From NCBI GenBank assembly GCA_026120185.1, contig JANUWF010001273.1, positions 186,001-250,000 on the forward strand: DNA of 64,000 nucleotides, given 5' to 3'. Below the pieces are notes generated by a model. That model had not been told where the DNA came from and searched no databases. It worked only from the letters and a program-made list of their open reading frames with translations. Below, piece after piece: positions 46,152 to 57,250 of this stretch. Position numbers and translations under genes: made by a program. The first letter of the stretch is position 1; each line of letters starts with the position of its first letter. The DNA is from Voacanga thouarsii (lineage: Eukaryota > Streptophyta > Magnoliopsida > Gentianales > Apocynaceae).

Positions 46152-48037
46152 TGATGCATAAATTTTGGGTATATAAAATCATCAATTTTAAATCCATCCT
46201 TTAATCAAGTTTAGTCAAAACATTAATCCCAAAAATATACATATGAGTAAGTATAATCATCGCAAGCATAGTACATGGAATTAATGAGTATCGATCCTCA
46301 AAGGAACAAGTACACACTAATCACTTTTCTTTCATTGTTTAACTTATAAACTAAATTAATATAGAAATGAAAATAAAAATAAAAATAAAAACAAAATATA
46401 ACTCATGGAGAGAAAAACATGTAATCAAATAGTTATTCTCAAAAGTATATCATGAATCATCTAATACTTATCATAACCAATTATTTTCTTAGCATCATAA
46501 AGGAATATAAAGTAAAATTCAATCGTTTTCCAAGTCATGAATCTACTTATATAAACTCCACTTCTTTCCCAATCCATGGAATTACTATCTTTTAATTAAA
46601 TTAGGAGATTTCCCAATCAAACCAACATAATCAAAAGCTGCATTAAACACAATTCCTTATAGACATGAAATTAGCCAACAACCCTATACTCTAGGTGAAA
46701 TTAACTAACCTTTTATTACTTAGGTTCTTTAATCTTAACATCATTTCCTAAGTCCATTAAGATTTAACAAATATGTATCATTGATTAAATTAAACGTAAT
46801 CTAACTTCGTTTCCCAAGTCCATTAGATATAAATCTAATTCCATCAACCTATGAAATCAAGTAATCAAATACCAAGGAAAATAATTAATTAATCAAAGAA
46901 TTAAATTAACTCAAAATCATAAATTCAAGAATAATATCTAAATACAATTAAAGAATTACCATCGTCATTGATCTAGAAAAAGTAAACAAATGAAAGAGAT
47001 AAATACTCATAGACAAGCTTTTCAATCTCCAATGAAAACTCCTCCAAGAATCAATGCTCCTTGAGTAATTCTTCTAGGGAAAATATTGGTGATGCACTCT
47101 AAAAAATATATCTAAGATCTACATTGTGCACCCACCTTTTTCTAAAGTAATTGGCCTTTATTTATAGGCTTACAAAGATCCTAAAAGAATCCTAAGTAAA
47201 GAAGAAGCAATGTCCAAAAAATCCAAAACAAAAAAGAATTAGTAAATAAAAATCTAAATAAAAATGAAGGGTCCACCGCCTTTGAATTTGAGCAATTGAG
47301 AAATCAATTTGGTTGTCATTTTGTGCTGATGCACTTGTTGAATTAAATTTGTGGAATTTGGCTTCCAATTTAAGGCATCGAAATCTGAAGCTGAATTGCC
47401 CAAGCTGTTGTGTTCGCTTAATTGAGCCGCACTTTCCTTGCATCGGCTCAATTGAGTTGCAAATCGAGCCGCATGGAATTGCTACTTTTTTTTGCTTTCT
47501 ATGCACAACCAACAAGCCACCTTTTGCCTTGTTGCAATCGGATCAACTGAGCCATGAAATTGTTGAATGTGGGCCCATGAATTTGTTTTTTCTTTCTTAT
47601 TTTCCTGATAAGGTTTTGTTTTTTCCTTTTTGCTGTATGTTTTTGTTGTTTTTGGTTCCTTGGCCCACCAAAATTTGTCTTTTACTTTGTTGTTTTTGCT
47701 TTGTCTGATTAGCCATGAGCCGTTGAGCCATTTTTTTCCTTTTCCTCTCCAATTTCAATTGCACTTGTGTTCCTCTGTTTCATCAATTTCTTCTGATTTC
47801 CTTTGTTCTTCTAGTAGAGGACCGGCACTAGGTCCATTTTCTTGGTCTGGTGTTGGGTCTGTGCTAGAAAATTGCACAATTAGATCCAAATTTTACCTAT
47901 TTTTGTATAAAATTAAAAAAAAGTATTTTTATAAGTGAAATATCCAATAGAAAGGAATATGACTAGTTATTGTATTAAAAGTGTCTCAAATTAGCCTCAA
48001 ATAACTAAGAAAATAACAATGAGTCTTGCCCCTATCA
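46152..48037 (-). repeat. Athila-type LTR B
   Basis: Plus-strand edges are TGATGCATAAATTTTGGG and TTGCCCCTATCA. Length is 1886 bases. The right edge cuts a gag fragment (48041-48410), so this copy inserted into an older relative. It is longer than LTRs C, D and E because of a GC-richer segment around 47300-47880. ORFs there (47313-47708, 47630-47938) are on the antisense strand of the LTR and show no family features. Confidence 0.85.
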
Positions 48038-48040
48038 ACA

Positions 48041-48410
48041 TTCTCAGAAATACCATTAATTTTAAAAGTGTCACAAATTTCTAAAAATCTTGCAAGGTGG
48101 GCATTAGGATCTTTATCCTGTAGCCCATCAAATTGTACCATGTTTAGATCATTTGGATTATGTTGGCCTTTATTTCAAAATTGTTAGCCTCTATCATAGG
48201 GCTCGTGATACTTGAGCCTATACCCGAGATTGTGGGTTTCACAAAATCGTCAATAGTCCTCCTACCTTTTCCACCATTACCGCCATTGTTGGGTTGATTA
48301 ACCTCCATGTCTTTTCTTACCATTTCGCTGACAACCTTTCGGACCTTTGTGAGAGTTCTCTCGATCTTAGGATCAAGATCTACTATGTTGACTTTAGATC
48401 GTCGGGTCAT
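48041..48410 (-). pseudogene. gag: gag N-terminal fragment of an Athila-type element
   Basis: ATG at 48410 opens MTRRSKVNIVDLDPKIERTL, then FVKPTISG and [16 protein letters not shown] one-base deletion near 48145 shifts the frame. The homologous reading continues as [26 protein letters not shown] until LTR B begins at 48037. It belongs to the element whose 5' LTR is LTR C. Confidence 0.85.
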
Positions 48411-48666
48411 ACACTAAGGGCAAGATCTACAGAAAACATCAGATAGTGAGATTATAGAATTTACAAGTTAGACAATTAGTACATATTCCCAAATTAAAGT
48501 TAGAAAAATTACAACATGCAGAGACATTAAATTACAAGTATAAAAACAACAAAATATGGTGCCTATTCATACAAGGAACATATCTACATATTCACATATT
48601 TACATATCTGCATATAAACATATAAACATGGTTCAATCAACAAAATCCAAGCTTCCATAATATTGT

Positions 48667-48684
48667 TCTCCGGAAACGCTGCCA
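48667..48684 (-). other. Primer binding site, tRNA-Asp type, Athila LTR C
   Basis: The minus strand TGGCAGCGTTTCCGGAGA differs from the Athila-type site at a few bases. It lies six bases from the LTR edge at 48691. Confidence 0.75.
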
Positions 48685-48690
48685 AAAACT

Positions 48691-50057
48691 TAATGCGTAA
48701 ATTTTGGGTGTATAAATATCATCAAATTTAAATCCATCCATTAGTCAAGTTTTAATTAAAACATTAATCCCAAAATACACATACGAGCAAGTATACTCAT
48801 CGCAAGCATAATATAGGGAATTAACGAGTATCGATCCTCAAAGAAAAAAGTACACACTAGTCACTTCTTATTCATTGTATAACTAACCTAGTAAAGTGAT
48901 AAAATAATAAAAAGAAAATAAAAAAATATATAGAACTCAAGATTGTGAAAATATGCAATTTAGATAAAAATTTTTGAAAAAATGACAATGAATTACTTAG
49001 CATATATCACAATCAATTATTATCTTGGTCTCATAAAGGATTTAATTTCATTTGCAATCAATAGAATCACTATCTTCTAGTTAAATTATTGAACATAGTC
49101 TCTCTCAATCAATTTATCCAAAAAATGCATTAAAATCAATCCCCATATAAACCCCTATATTCTAGGTGATTTAAAACATGAAATTAGTCAATGAATCCAT
49201 ATTCTAACAATCATCAACCATTTTTCAAGCAAGTTAAGAGATAAAAAATATGAAATTAATTAATTAAAATTATTATCAACCCATTTTTCAAACAAATTAA
49301 TAACAAAAATCAATCAAACAACCCCGTAAGCAAAATAAGTAATCAAATTCCAAGGTAAATAATGAATTGATCAAAATACTAAATTAACTTAAGAAATCAT
49401 GAATCGAAAAAACAATGTCAAGTTACAATGAAAATATTAAATACATCAGTGTTTAAGAACAAGAAAACAAAGGTAAAAGAAATAACTCATAGACAAGCCT
49501 CCTTCTTCTCCTTTAAAGACTTTCTTTAACAATCATCCTTGATTTGATGAATTTCTCCTTTAATGAGTGATTGGAATTCTGCTTCTTGAATTCACCCTTT
49601 TCCTTTTATGTTTTCCTTTGGTTTTATAGGCTTCTTTGATGCTAAATTTGTTTCTTGAGAAGTCTGGGCCAAGTAGGATTCAGAAAATACCAAAATCTTC
49701 GAAAAATTACCAAATTTGCAGACAAGATTTTCGCCACTCCAGAGCGGACATAGCACCGGGTACAGTCGACTCACATGGCACTAGGTGTGTTCCATTTTTC
49801 CTCCTGGAAGTGCCCTGTTTTCATTGTTTGGGCATAGTGGACCTAGCGCCTGTTCCCCTTAGCAAGCCTGGTGCCCGGTGCATGCTGGAAAATTCACCTT
49901 TTTGCGCGAAATCAACTAAAATCTACACAAATTTGTCAAAAATACTTTCTGCAAGTAAAATGTCAGAAAGGAAGGATTATTCCTTGTTTTTACATCAAAT
50001 GTATTTCAAATTAACCTCAAATAACTAGGGAAATAGGGATAATTTTAGCCCCTATCA
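48691..50057 (-). repeat. Athila-type LTR C (5' LTR)
   Basis: It starts TAATGCGTAAATTTTGGG (TG mutated to TA) and ends TTTAGCCCCTATCA. Length is 1367 bases. It sits inside the RNase H end of the second copia element. The minus-strand start TGATAGGGGC is the family hallmark. Confidence 0.87.
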
Positions 50058-51790
50058 AGAACTCACTCTATCTTTACATATTTTCTATTCATGATTTCTC
50101 TAATCAAATGATAGTATCTGAAGTACATGCTTGGATCATTGATGAGATCGTGGTTCTTTTGCTTGTGCAATAGCTCAATTATTATCACTATACAAGGGTA
50201 ATAGATCAATAATGCTAGGAACCACTCCTAGTTCTATCATGAACTTCTTCATCCATTAGTAGCTTCGGAAGCCGCAATATACTCAACTTTAGTTGTTAAA
50301 TTGTGATGCATAAATTTTAGGTGTATAAATATCATCAAATTTAAATCCATCCATTAGTCAAGTTTAAATTAAAGCTCATCACAAGTATAGTATAGGGAAT
50401 TAACGAGTTTTGATCCTCAAAGGAACAAGTACACATGAATCACTTTTTTTTTCATTGTTTAACTGACTAAATAATGAAATAAGATAATAAAAAGAAAAAT
50501 AAAGAAAAATATATACCACACAAGGATGGAAGAGTATGTAATTAGTCAAATATTCTTGAAAACATGACAATGAATTACTTAGCAATTGTCAAAATAAATT
50601 ATCATCTTGGCATCATGAAGGATTTAATATAGACCCACTTTGTTTGCAATCCATAGAATCACTATCTTATAGTTAAATTAGTGAGCATATTCTTTCTTAA
50701 CAAATTTATCCAAAAGATGCATTAAAATCAATCCTCATATAAACTCCTATATTCTAGGTGATTTAAAACATGAAATTAGTCAATGAATCCATATTCTAGC
50801 AATCATCAACTAACTTTTGATTACATAAGTTCTTAACAATTAACCATTTTTCAAGAAGTTAAAAGATAACAAATATGAAATTAATTAATTGAAGTCATTA
50901 CGAACCCCTTTTTCAAGCAAGTTAATAACAAAAATCAATCAACCAATTCCGTAAGAAAAATATGTGATCAAATACCAAGAACGATAATTAATTGATCGTA
51001 AGACTAAAATAATTAATAAATCATGAATCCCAAAAATAATGGCAAATTACAATAGAAATATTAACTACATAATTGTTTAAGAAAATGAAAATAAAGGTAA
51101 AAGAAAGAACTCATAGACAAGTCTCATTTTCTCCTTTGAAAACTCTCTTGAACAACCCTCCATGATTTTGTGAATTCCTCCTTCTTTAAGTAATTGGAAT
51201 GTTTGCTCCTTGAATTTTCCTCTTTTCTATTATGTTTTCTCTTGGTTTTATCGGCTTCTTAGATGCAAAATTTGTTGCTTGAGAAGTCTTGGCCAAGTAG
51301 GATTCGGAAAGTACCAAAATTATTAGAAAATTCTTAAATTCGTATGCAGAATTTTTGTACTCTAGAGTGGACCTGGCGGCGGGTACAATCGACCCACCTA
51401 GTGCTAGGTGTGTTCTATTTTCCTTCTCGGTTTTACCTTGTTTTCTTCTAGACGACTAGAATGGACTTGGCACTTAGTCAGCTTGCTAGACCTAGCGCTA
51501 GGTGTGTTATGGAAAATCTCTAACTTTGATTGAAATCAACTCCAATCTGCACAAATTTGCCAAAACTACTTTTTACAAGTAAAATGTCAAATAGGAAGGA
51601 ATATGCCTAGTTATTACAATAAAAATATCTCAAAACAATCTCAAATAATTAGGAAAATAGTGATGATTTTAGCCTCTATCAAATTAGCAGTTGTATCCCG
51701 TTTGGAACTTTATCAACTAACTGCCCCACAACCCAAAATGAACACGTAGACTGATTGTGACTTATAGTCATCCTTATCAGATTGGAAATT
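50058..51790 (-). pseudogene. RNase H of the second copia element, split by LTR D
   Basis: The part 51790-51682 reads toward SSKRDTTANLT. After removing LTR D it continues at 50303 as TKVEYIAASEA, then KFMIELGVVPS, LYSDNN, AIAQAKEPRSHQ and SKHVLQ. The join is in phase across the aattg/aatta target site. Canonical copia RNase H has the same series (SSK...STTEAEYIAASEA, DNNGAIAQAKEPRSHQRSKHV). Gly and Trp codons are replaced by stops. Confidence 0.85.
50304..51681 (-). mobile_element. Athila-type solo LTR D
   Basis: Edges are TGATGCATAAATTTTAGG and TTTAGCCTCTATCA. The target pair is aattg (50299-50303) and aatta (51682-51686), one mismatch. Length is 1378 bases. There is no primer site next to it and no interior, so it is a solo LTR inside the RNase H of the second copia element. 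Confidence 0.87.
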
Positions 51791-52345
51791 AGAACTAATA
51801 TTCTCTTTCACTTATTAAAGAATAGAGACTTCATTTCCTATTAGCAATATATCATCTACATAAAATAATAGGAAAATAATTACACTCCCACTAACCTTCT
51901 TGTATACACAAGGTTCATCAATATTTTGTATGAAAACAAACTCTTTGATTGTTTCATCAAAATAGATGTTTTAACTCCTAAAAGCTTGCTTAAGTCTATT
52001 AACCTTTGCACCTTACACACTTTAGTGTGATCCTTAGATGTGAAACCTTCAGGTTGTGTCATGTACACTTCCTCTATTAGATTTACATTTAGGAAAGGCG
52101 TTTGTACATTTATTTGCCAAATCTCATAATCATAATGAGCTGCAAGTGCTATGAGTATTCTTATAGATTTTATCACTGCTACTGGTGAAAAAGTCTCGTC
52201 ATAGTCAATATCTTATTATTAACGATAACCTTTTGCAACTAGTCTGGCTTTATAGGTAATTATATTACCATCCATGTTAGTTTTCTTCTTGAAAACCCAT
52301 TTGTACCCTATAGGTTTTATCCCTTTAGGTGGATCAACAAAAGTC
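51791..52345 (-). pseudogene. Reverse transcriptase of the second copia element
   Basis: Minus-strand motifs in order are GYKWVFKKKTNMDGN, KARLVAKGY, MIKSIRILIALAAHYDYEIWQ, EEVYMTQPEGFTSKDHTKVCKVQR, NIDEPCVYKKVSGS and the catalytic YVDDILLIGNE (about 51840-51870). The motif normally reading AFLNGNL is PFLNVNL. Frameshifts interrupt it around 52200 and 51960. Confidence 0.87.
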
Positions 52346-53464
52346 CAAAATTAGTGTCATACATAGAATACCATGTCTAACTTTTTTGGCTTCTAAACAT
52401 TTGTCAGATTCTGAAGTCTTCAAAACTTCCCTGTAAGTGATAGGCTCATCTTCTTCTATGAGCAATACATCATTGTGATTACTTATGTGAAATCCATATC
52501 TCTCAGGTGCCACACATATCCTACTTAACCTACAAGGTTTTTAAATATTACAAGGTTCGTCTATTTTATCAGTAGACTCGGGAATGATCGATTGATCATT
52601 GTTTGTTTATGCTTCTTGAATGTCATTAAGTTTAGTTTTACTCTCACTATCTCCTTTAAGCATTACTTCATTTTCTAAGAAAATAGCATGCCTTGAAATA
52701 AACACTTTGTTTTCTAATGGGAGATAGAAATAATATCCATGTGATTCTTTTAGATATCCAACAAATAAATACTTGTTAGGCTTATTCTCTAATTTATCTA
52801 ACTTTGTCCTTTTCATATAAGTAGGACATCCTCAAGTTCTGAAGTGAGTTAATTTTGGTCTCTTACCAAGAAATAACTTATAAAAGATAGAATCAACCAT
52901 CTGTGATGAAACTCTATTTAGGATATAAACAACAATTTATAGTGCATATCCCCAAAATAATTTTGGTAGATCTGTAAAAGCCATTATGGATCTAACTATA
53001 TCTAATAAAGTTCGATTTCTTCTTTCAGATACAACATTATATTAATGTGTATTCAGTTGGAGTTCATTAAGATAATATCCCATTATATTTAAGATAACCT
53101 TTAAACTCTTGGCTTAAGTATTCACATCCTCGATTGGATTTTAGAGTTTTAATACTTCTACTATTCTTTCTCTACTTCATTCCTAAATTCTTTGAGCTTG
53201 TCAAAGGCTTTAGATTTGTATTTCATTAAATAGAAATACCCATATTGAGAATAATCATTAATAAAAGTGATGAAGTATTGATAACCCCTTCTTGCTTGCA
53301 ATGTCATTAGACCACATACATCAGTATGTATTAATTCCAGTAATTGCTTAGTTCTTTGCCCTTTCTTAGTAAAAGAAATTTTTGTTATTTTTCCTAGTAA
53401 GCAAGATTCACAATTTTCATATGAGTCAAAATCAAATAAACCTAAGTCACCATATTTTTGTAAC
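52346..53464 (-). pseudogene. Integrase of the second copia element
   Basis: The SH3-like tail, RTKLDKLENKPNKYLFVGYLKESHGYYFY, is at 52816-52607. Upstream to about 53440 the core is recognisable only in fragments in several frames, for example text for the DxxG segment near 53310 and FKAFDKLKEF-like residues near 53200. I could not trace a complete DDE triad. Confidence 0.7.
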
Positions 53465-54030
53465 TTAGAAATATGATTCTTGTTTACATAGCTTAAATGA
53501 CAATGCTACAAGTTTCGTGTTGTCTTTTCTTAGTTTCGTATTGGTTATATTGAGAATTTGATTATCCTTGTATAGAACATACAAACCATTCATCAAAGTT
53601 GCTGTACCATAATATATATCATTTAAAGAAAAAGAATAAATTTTATTCTTAAAAAATTCAATGAAATCCAAATACATCCAAACAAGCAACTGAGATAGTG
53701 TTTTTAATTAAAACTGATACATAATAACAGTTTTCTTGTTCTAGAATCAATTCAAAAGGTAGATGTAGATAATAACTCCCTGCAGCAAGTGTAGCAGCTT
53801 GTGCTCCATTTGCATCACATAGGTCCATATCACATTTCTCAAGCTTTCTACTGCTCTATAGTCCATGCAAATTATTGCAGAAATGAGATCTACATCTATT
53901 ATCCAATACCCATATCTCATTATTAAAGGTAGTATTGATCTCAATCATAAGCATAGTAGGAGTAGAAAGAGAAGTACTTGTAAGCATCTCCTTCTCCTTC
54001 TTTTCCTTGAGTGACTCCAAGTATTTGTTG
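53465..54030 (-). pseudogene. Protease and GAG-pre-integrase of the second copia element
   Basis: Fragments include NNEIWVLDNRCRSHFCNN, where the family has WILDTGCGSHIC (so the Asp is present but Thr-Gly became Asn-Arg), and AAGSYYLHLPFELILEQENCYYV, followed by NGLYVLYKDNQILNI. The segment links gag to integrase in the usual copia order. Stops separate the pieces. Confidence 0.78.
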
Positions 54031-54670
54031 CAAGTGCGTCTTTATTAGCCCATCTTACCAGAATGATGACACGGGCCTTTGGTTACTATCTCATTCCTTT
54101 TCAAACCACCTTTGTAGTTAGTAGGATTCTTCTTCTTGTTCTTAAGAACTTTCTTCTTAGAAGTAGAACAATTCACCAACATAACTACATTGTTTTCTTC
54201 TTTCATGGAAGACTCAGTAATTTTGAGGAGGTTGATCAATTCAAGTAACGTGGTCTCAATCCTGTTCATCTAGTATTTAATCACAAATTATGAAAAATTA
54301 CTTAGTAAAGATTGTAGAATTAAGTCAATACTTAATTCATGAACCATCACAAAACTAAGAGATCTAAGCTTCTCAATCAAGGGTAGCATTTTTAGTCCAT
54401 GTGTAGCTACTGAAGCACCCTCTATCATCCTAGAGTGGAATAATTGTTTAGAGATCTCATATTTCTCCATTCTCACTTGTTGGTCAAATAACTCCCTTGG
54501 GTGGAAGATGATAGAGTAAGCATCAATATGCTAATACTGCTCTTGCAGCTCAGAGTTCATTGACGCCAACATGATACAAGATACTGTGTCACTTTCCTCT
54601 TTATAGTTTTTGTAAACCTTATGCTTCTCAACAGAAGCATCTATAACTAGAGGTGGCGAAATAGAAGCAT
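54031..54670 (-). pseudogene. gag: gag of the second copia element
   Basis: UBN2-type fragments: SCIMLASMNSELQEQY, YSIIFHPRELFDQQVRMEKYEISKQLFHSRM, HGLKMLPLIEKLRSLSFVMVHELSIDLILQSL, then NRIETTLLELINLLKITE with a Lys-rich stretch and a worn zinc knuckle reading GPCHHSGKMG. Two or more stops separate them. This is the particle protein of the element. Confidence 0.78.
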
Positions 54671-56866
54671 CTAACATGTAAAGTAACTTTTTTTACTTGA
54701 TTATGATTCTTAAGTTTCAATACCAGTCTAAGAAATTGGTCTCGGTAAGTTTGTTTGGTTCAATATGCTACGTAAGTTCAAATTTGTTATCATAATGCAA
54801 ACAACCTAGATGAAATATAAGAGATATTAGACTATGTATATGTACTTAATTAGGTTTTTAATTAAACGCATATTTATTCTACTATTTTACTCAATAGCTC
54901 CCACCATTAACTCAGGAAAGCCTGTTAGAAGCTTTCCTCGTGGACCGGTATCTAAATTCCTTAAGAATGACCTTAGGTGTACCTAACAAACCACTCTGAA
55001 AATCAATAGTAGGTATCTAATACAAACTACATCAAATGTAACTCTCGAATCATTAGGTGATCAATATCTTTTAACCTACAACATTTTGTGCTACCCTAAC
55101 TTAGCCTCCAATATTCTTCATGCTTGGATATGTCCAATTAGGATAACGATATTAGTTAAATCCAACCCAATAATCTGGAAAACATGCTCAATATCGAGTA
55201 AACTTGGGTATGCCCAAAACCAAATTTTAAAAAAGAACTCTCATTCTCACTAATGAATGGAAGGCTTTAGATCAAATGAGGGATTTTAATTATTTAATTA
55301 GTAGTCTCATCATTTGGTATGCATAATCATCAACAAATTGACAATATTGTAATAAACTAAATTACATGGCTTAGTTATAGACTTCTCTAGATTAATTTTT
55401 TTGTGCCAAGCAGGAAATTAATTTTGGTCAAATCTATGTGTTCGTGAAAGTTTTGAGAAGAAAGTCTTACCATCTTTTTGTTTCGTCTAGATTGCCATCT
55501 CCATAGGCTCATAAAATAATATATATTCCTAACTAATCTGTGTAATCTAATTACATAAATTCTTAATAAAGAAACATCGAGTTAGATTTGAGAGGATTTA
55601 TATGAGAAGAGGAATTATAAGAGAATTATAGAGAAAGGCTAGACTCACTTGCCCGATTTTTTCAAAACAAAGTAATAAAAATGCATGGCACAATATTAAT
55701 TAATCAAAATTAATTAGTCTAAGTCGATAACCAAGTCAACATGCCATAATCATGCTTAAAACATATTAACCAAAATAAATATATATGAAATATAAATTTC
55801 CAGCATCATTATTCTTGAAAATAATATGGTTAGTCCCAAAATCAACTATTGGAAAAACAATTAGGGTTCTAGAAAAACTGTGGTCCTGTTAGCAGAGGTC
55901 AAGGGGCTAGCTCCCTTTGAAAGAAAACTAATTTTTTCTTCTCTTATATGAATGAGATTCTGCCCTCCAAATCACTATTTTGGAAGGATAAAAAAAAAAA
56001 AAAATTGGTCCAAAATCTAATTTTGGAAACTTTTGGGTCCCTTTTGGAAAAAAGAAAAGTCATGTGGGTTAAAAGGAAAATGAAACAAAACAATTTTTTT
56101 TTTTTAAACATAAAGGAATCCGATCACCGGTTAGCCTAGCCCATGTTTAGCTATGCATAGCCAGGGCCAGCTATGCTTAGCCTGTCCGCGGCTTACAACA
56201 AGCCATCGCTTGGCTTGAACAATTCAAGCGAGGCGACGGCCGGCTATGCTTAGCCTGTCTGTAGCTTACAACAAGCCTTTTCTTGGCTTGAACAATTCAA
56301 GTTGGGCGACGGCTTTAAAACCGCGAATTTCCCCTTTTTTTAAATTATTTTTTAGCGTTTGATCATTCAACATCCAATGGTTGTTCAGATTTCATCAATC
56401 TGAATCCTGATCAATAAAAGCTACAGGAAACTGTAATTCTATATTAACATAGTTTCATGGTCATTACCAAAAAATAATTTCATCTAATTTACGCTAAGAG
56501 GAAAAACAAGCACAGGAGATTTTGCCTTTTTATATTTTTTTGTTGTATTTTTCTTTCTTTGTCAAAAATACACCCTATTCATAAAATAAAATCAGCTCGA
56601 GAGGTCTTTCTCCGTCAAAGCATAGAAAACATATTTTCCTTTCTGGAACCTGAGTATACGCGAAACAGTTTCAAAGCCCAAATAATGTTTCATAAACAAA
56701 TACTAAAATAATTTTAGTACCTTTATGCAGGAAAAGTAAAACCCACCAATTATCTTAGAACCCAAAAAGATGCGTGAAACAATTTTTCACAGATCAGAGG
56801 ACAATCGTGAAACAATTTCACAACTAAAAAAAAAAAAAAAAACCCCATAAAACACATACGAGTTGA
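54671..56866 (-). other. Leader of the second copia element
   Basis: About 2.2 kb without recognisable protein motifs, AT-rich. It holds poly-A or poly-T runs (55990-56003, 56094-56105, 56826-56841) and a 73-base tandem duplication (56171-56316). Some of it may be an unrecognised insertion, since the leader is long for a copia element. Confidence 0.45.
56171..56316. repeat. Two-copy 73-base tandem repeat with internal hairpin
   Basis: The unit starts CTATGCTTAGCCTGTC and repeats at 56244 with about seven differences. Each unit contains CTTGAACAATTCAAG, a perfect 6-base inverted repeat with a CAA loop, and a GGCGACGGC end. The composition is richer in GC than the surroundings. Confidence 0.88.
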
Positions 56867-56877
56867 CTCTGATACCA
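56867..56877 (-). other. Primer binding site of the second copia element
   Basis: The minus strand TGGTATCAGAG, followed by TCAACTCGT, lies one base inside the LTR edge at 56879. It is the initiator-Met tRNA type. Confidence 0.85.
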
Positions 56878-56878
56878 T

Positions 56879-57250
56879 TGTTGGATTTCGATCATGCAAA
56901 CTAGTTTACATGTAGGGGAAAAATAAAATGAAATCCACTCAATAGGATCACTCATACGTAATTAAAGGGTTAGAGGGAAGAAAAAATTGTTACCTCAAAA
57001 TATAGCTATTAAATTTTTTTTCCATGTGCACGGAACCCTTCCGTAAACTCGTTCAATCACGAACCACCAAAATTTCAAGAATATGAATTTCTCTAATATT
57101 GAACCACACGAGGATGCATTCAATAACCATCAAAGTTTTCTAAGGGCATTCGGGTATCTTGCTCGTATTATTGTACTTAAACCATAGCCTACAGTACTCA
57201 ATCTGTGCGTCGCTGGAAAATAAGTACACCGTAGTGTACTATAATCAACA
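56879..57250 (-). repeat. 5' LTR of the second copia element
   Basis: It starts TGTTGGATTTCG next to the primer site. The outer edge is placed at AATCAACA ending 57250, which gives the usual TGTTG...CAACA termini and a length of 372 bases. The second LTR is not in the window, so the outer edge is a judgement. Confidence 0.5.

Larger units (their letters stand above)
50058..57250 (-). mobile_element. Second Ty1/copia retrotransposon, heavily decayed, 3' end displaced
   Basis: On the minus strand the order is LTR (57250-56879), initiator-Met primer site (56867-56877), long leader, gag, protease, integrase, reverse transcriptase, RNase H. It is interrupted by LTR D (50304-51681) and cut at 50057 by the Athila-type element C. 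The remainder is not found in the window. Every domain has multiple stops and shifts, more than in the SIRE-like copy, so this is among the oldest insertions here. Confidence 0.85.

Noticed and set aside
47313..47938. Overlapping plus-strand ORFs with hydrophobic runs, possible membrane protein
   Set aside because: They lie antisense in Athila-type LTR B. The T-rich strand makes Phe/Leu runs by composition, and LTRs C, D and E lack the segment.
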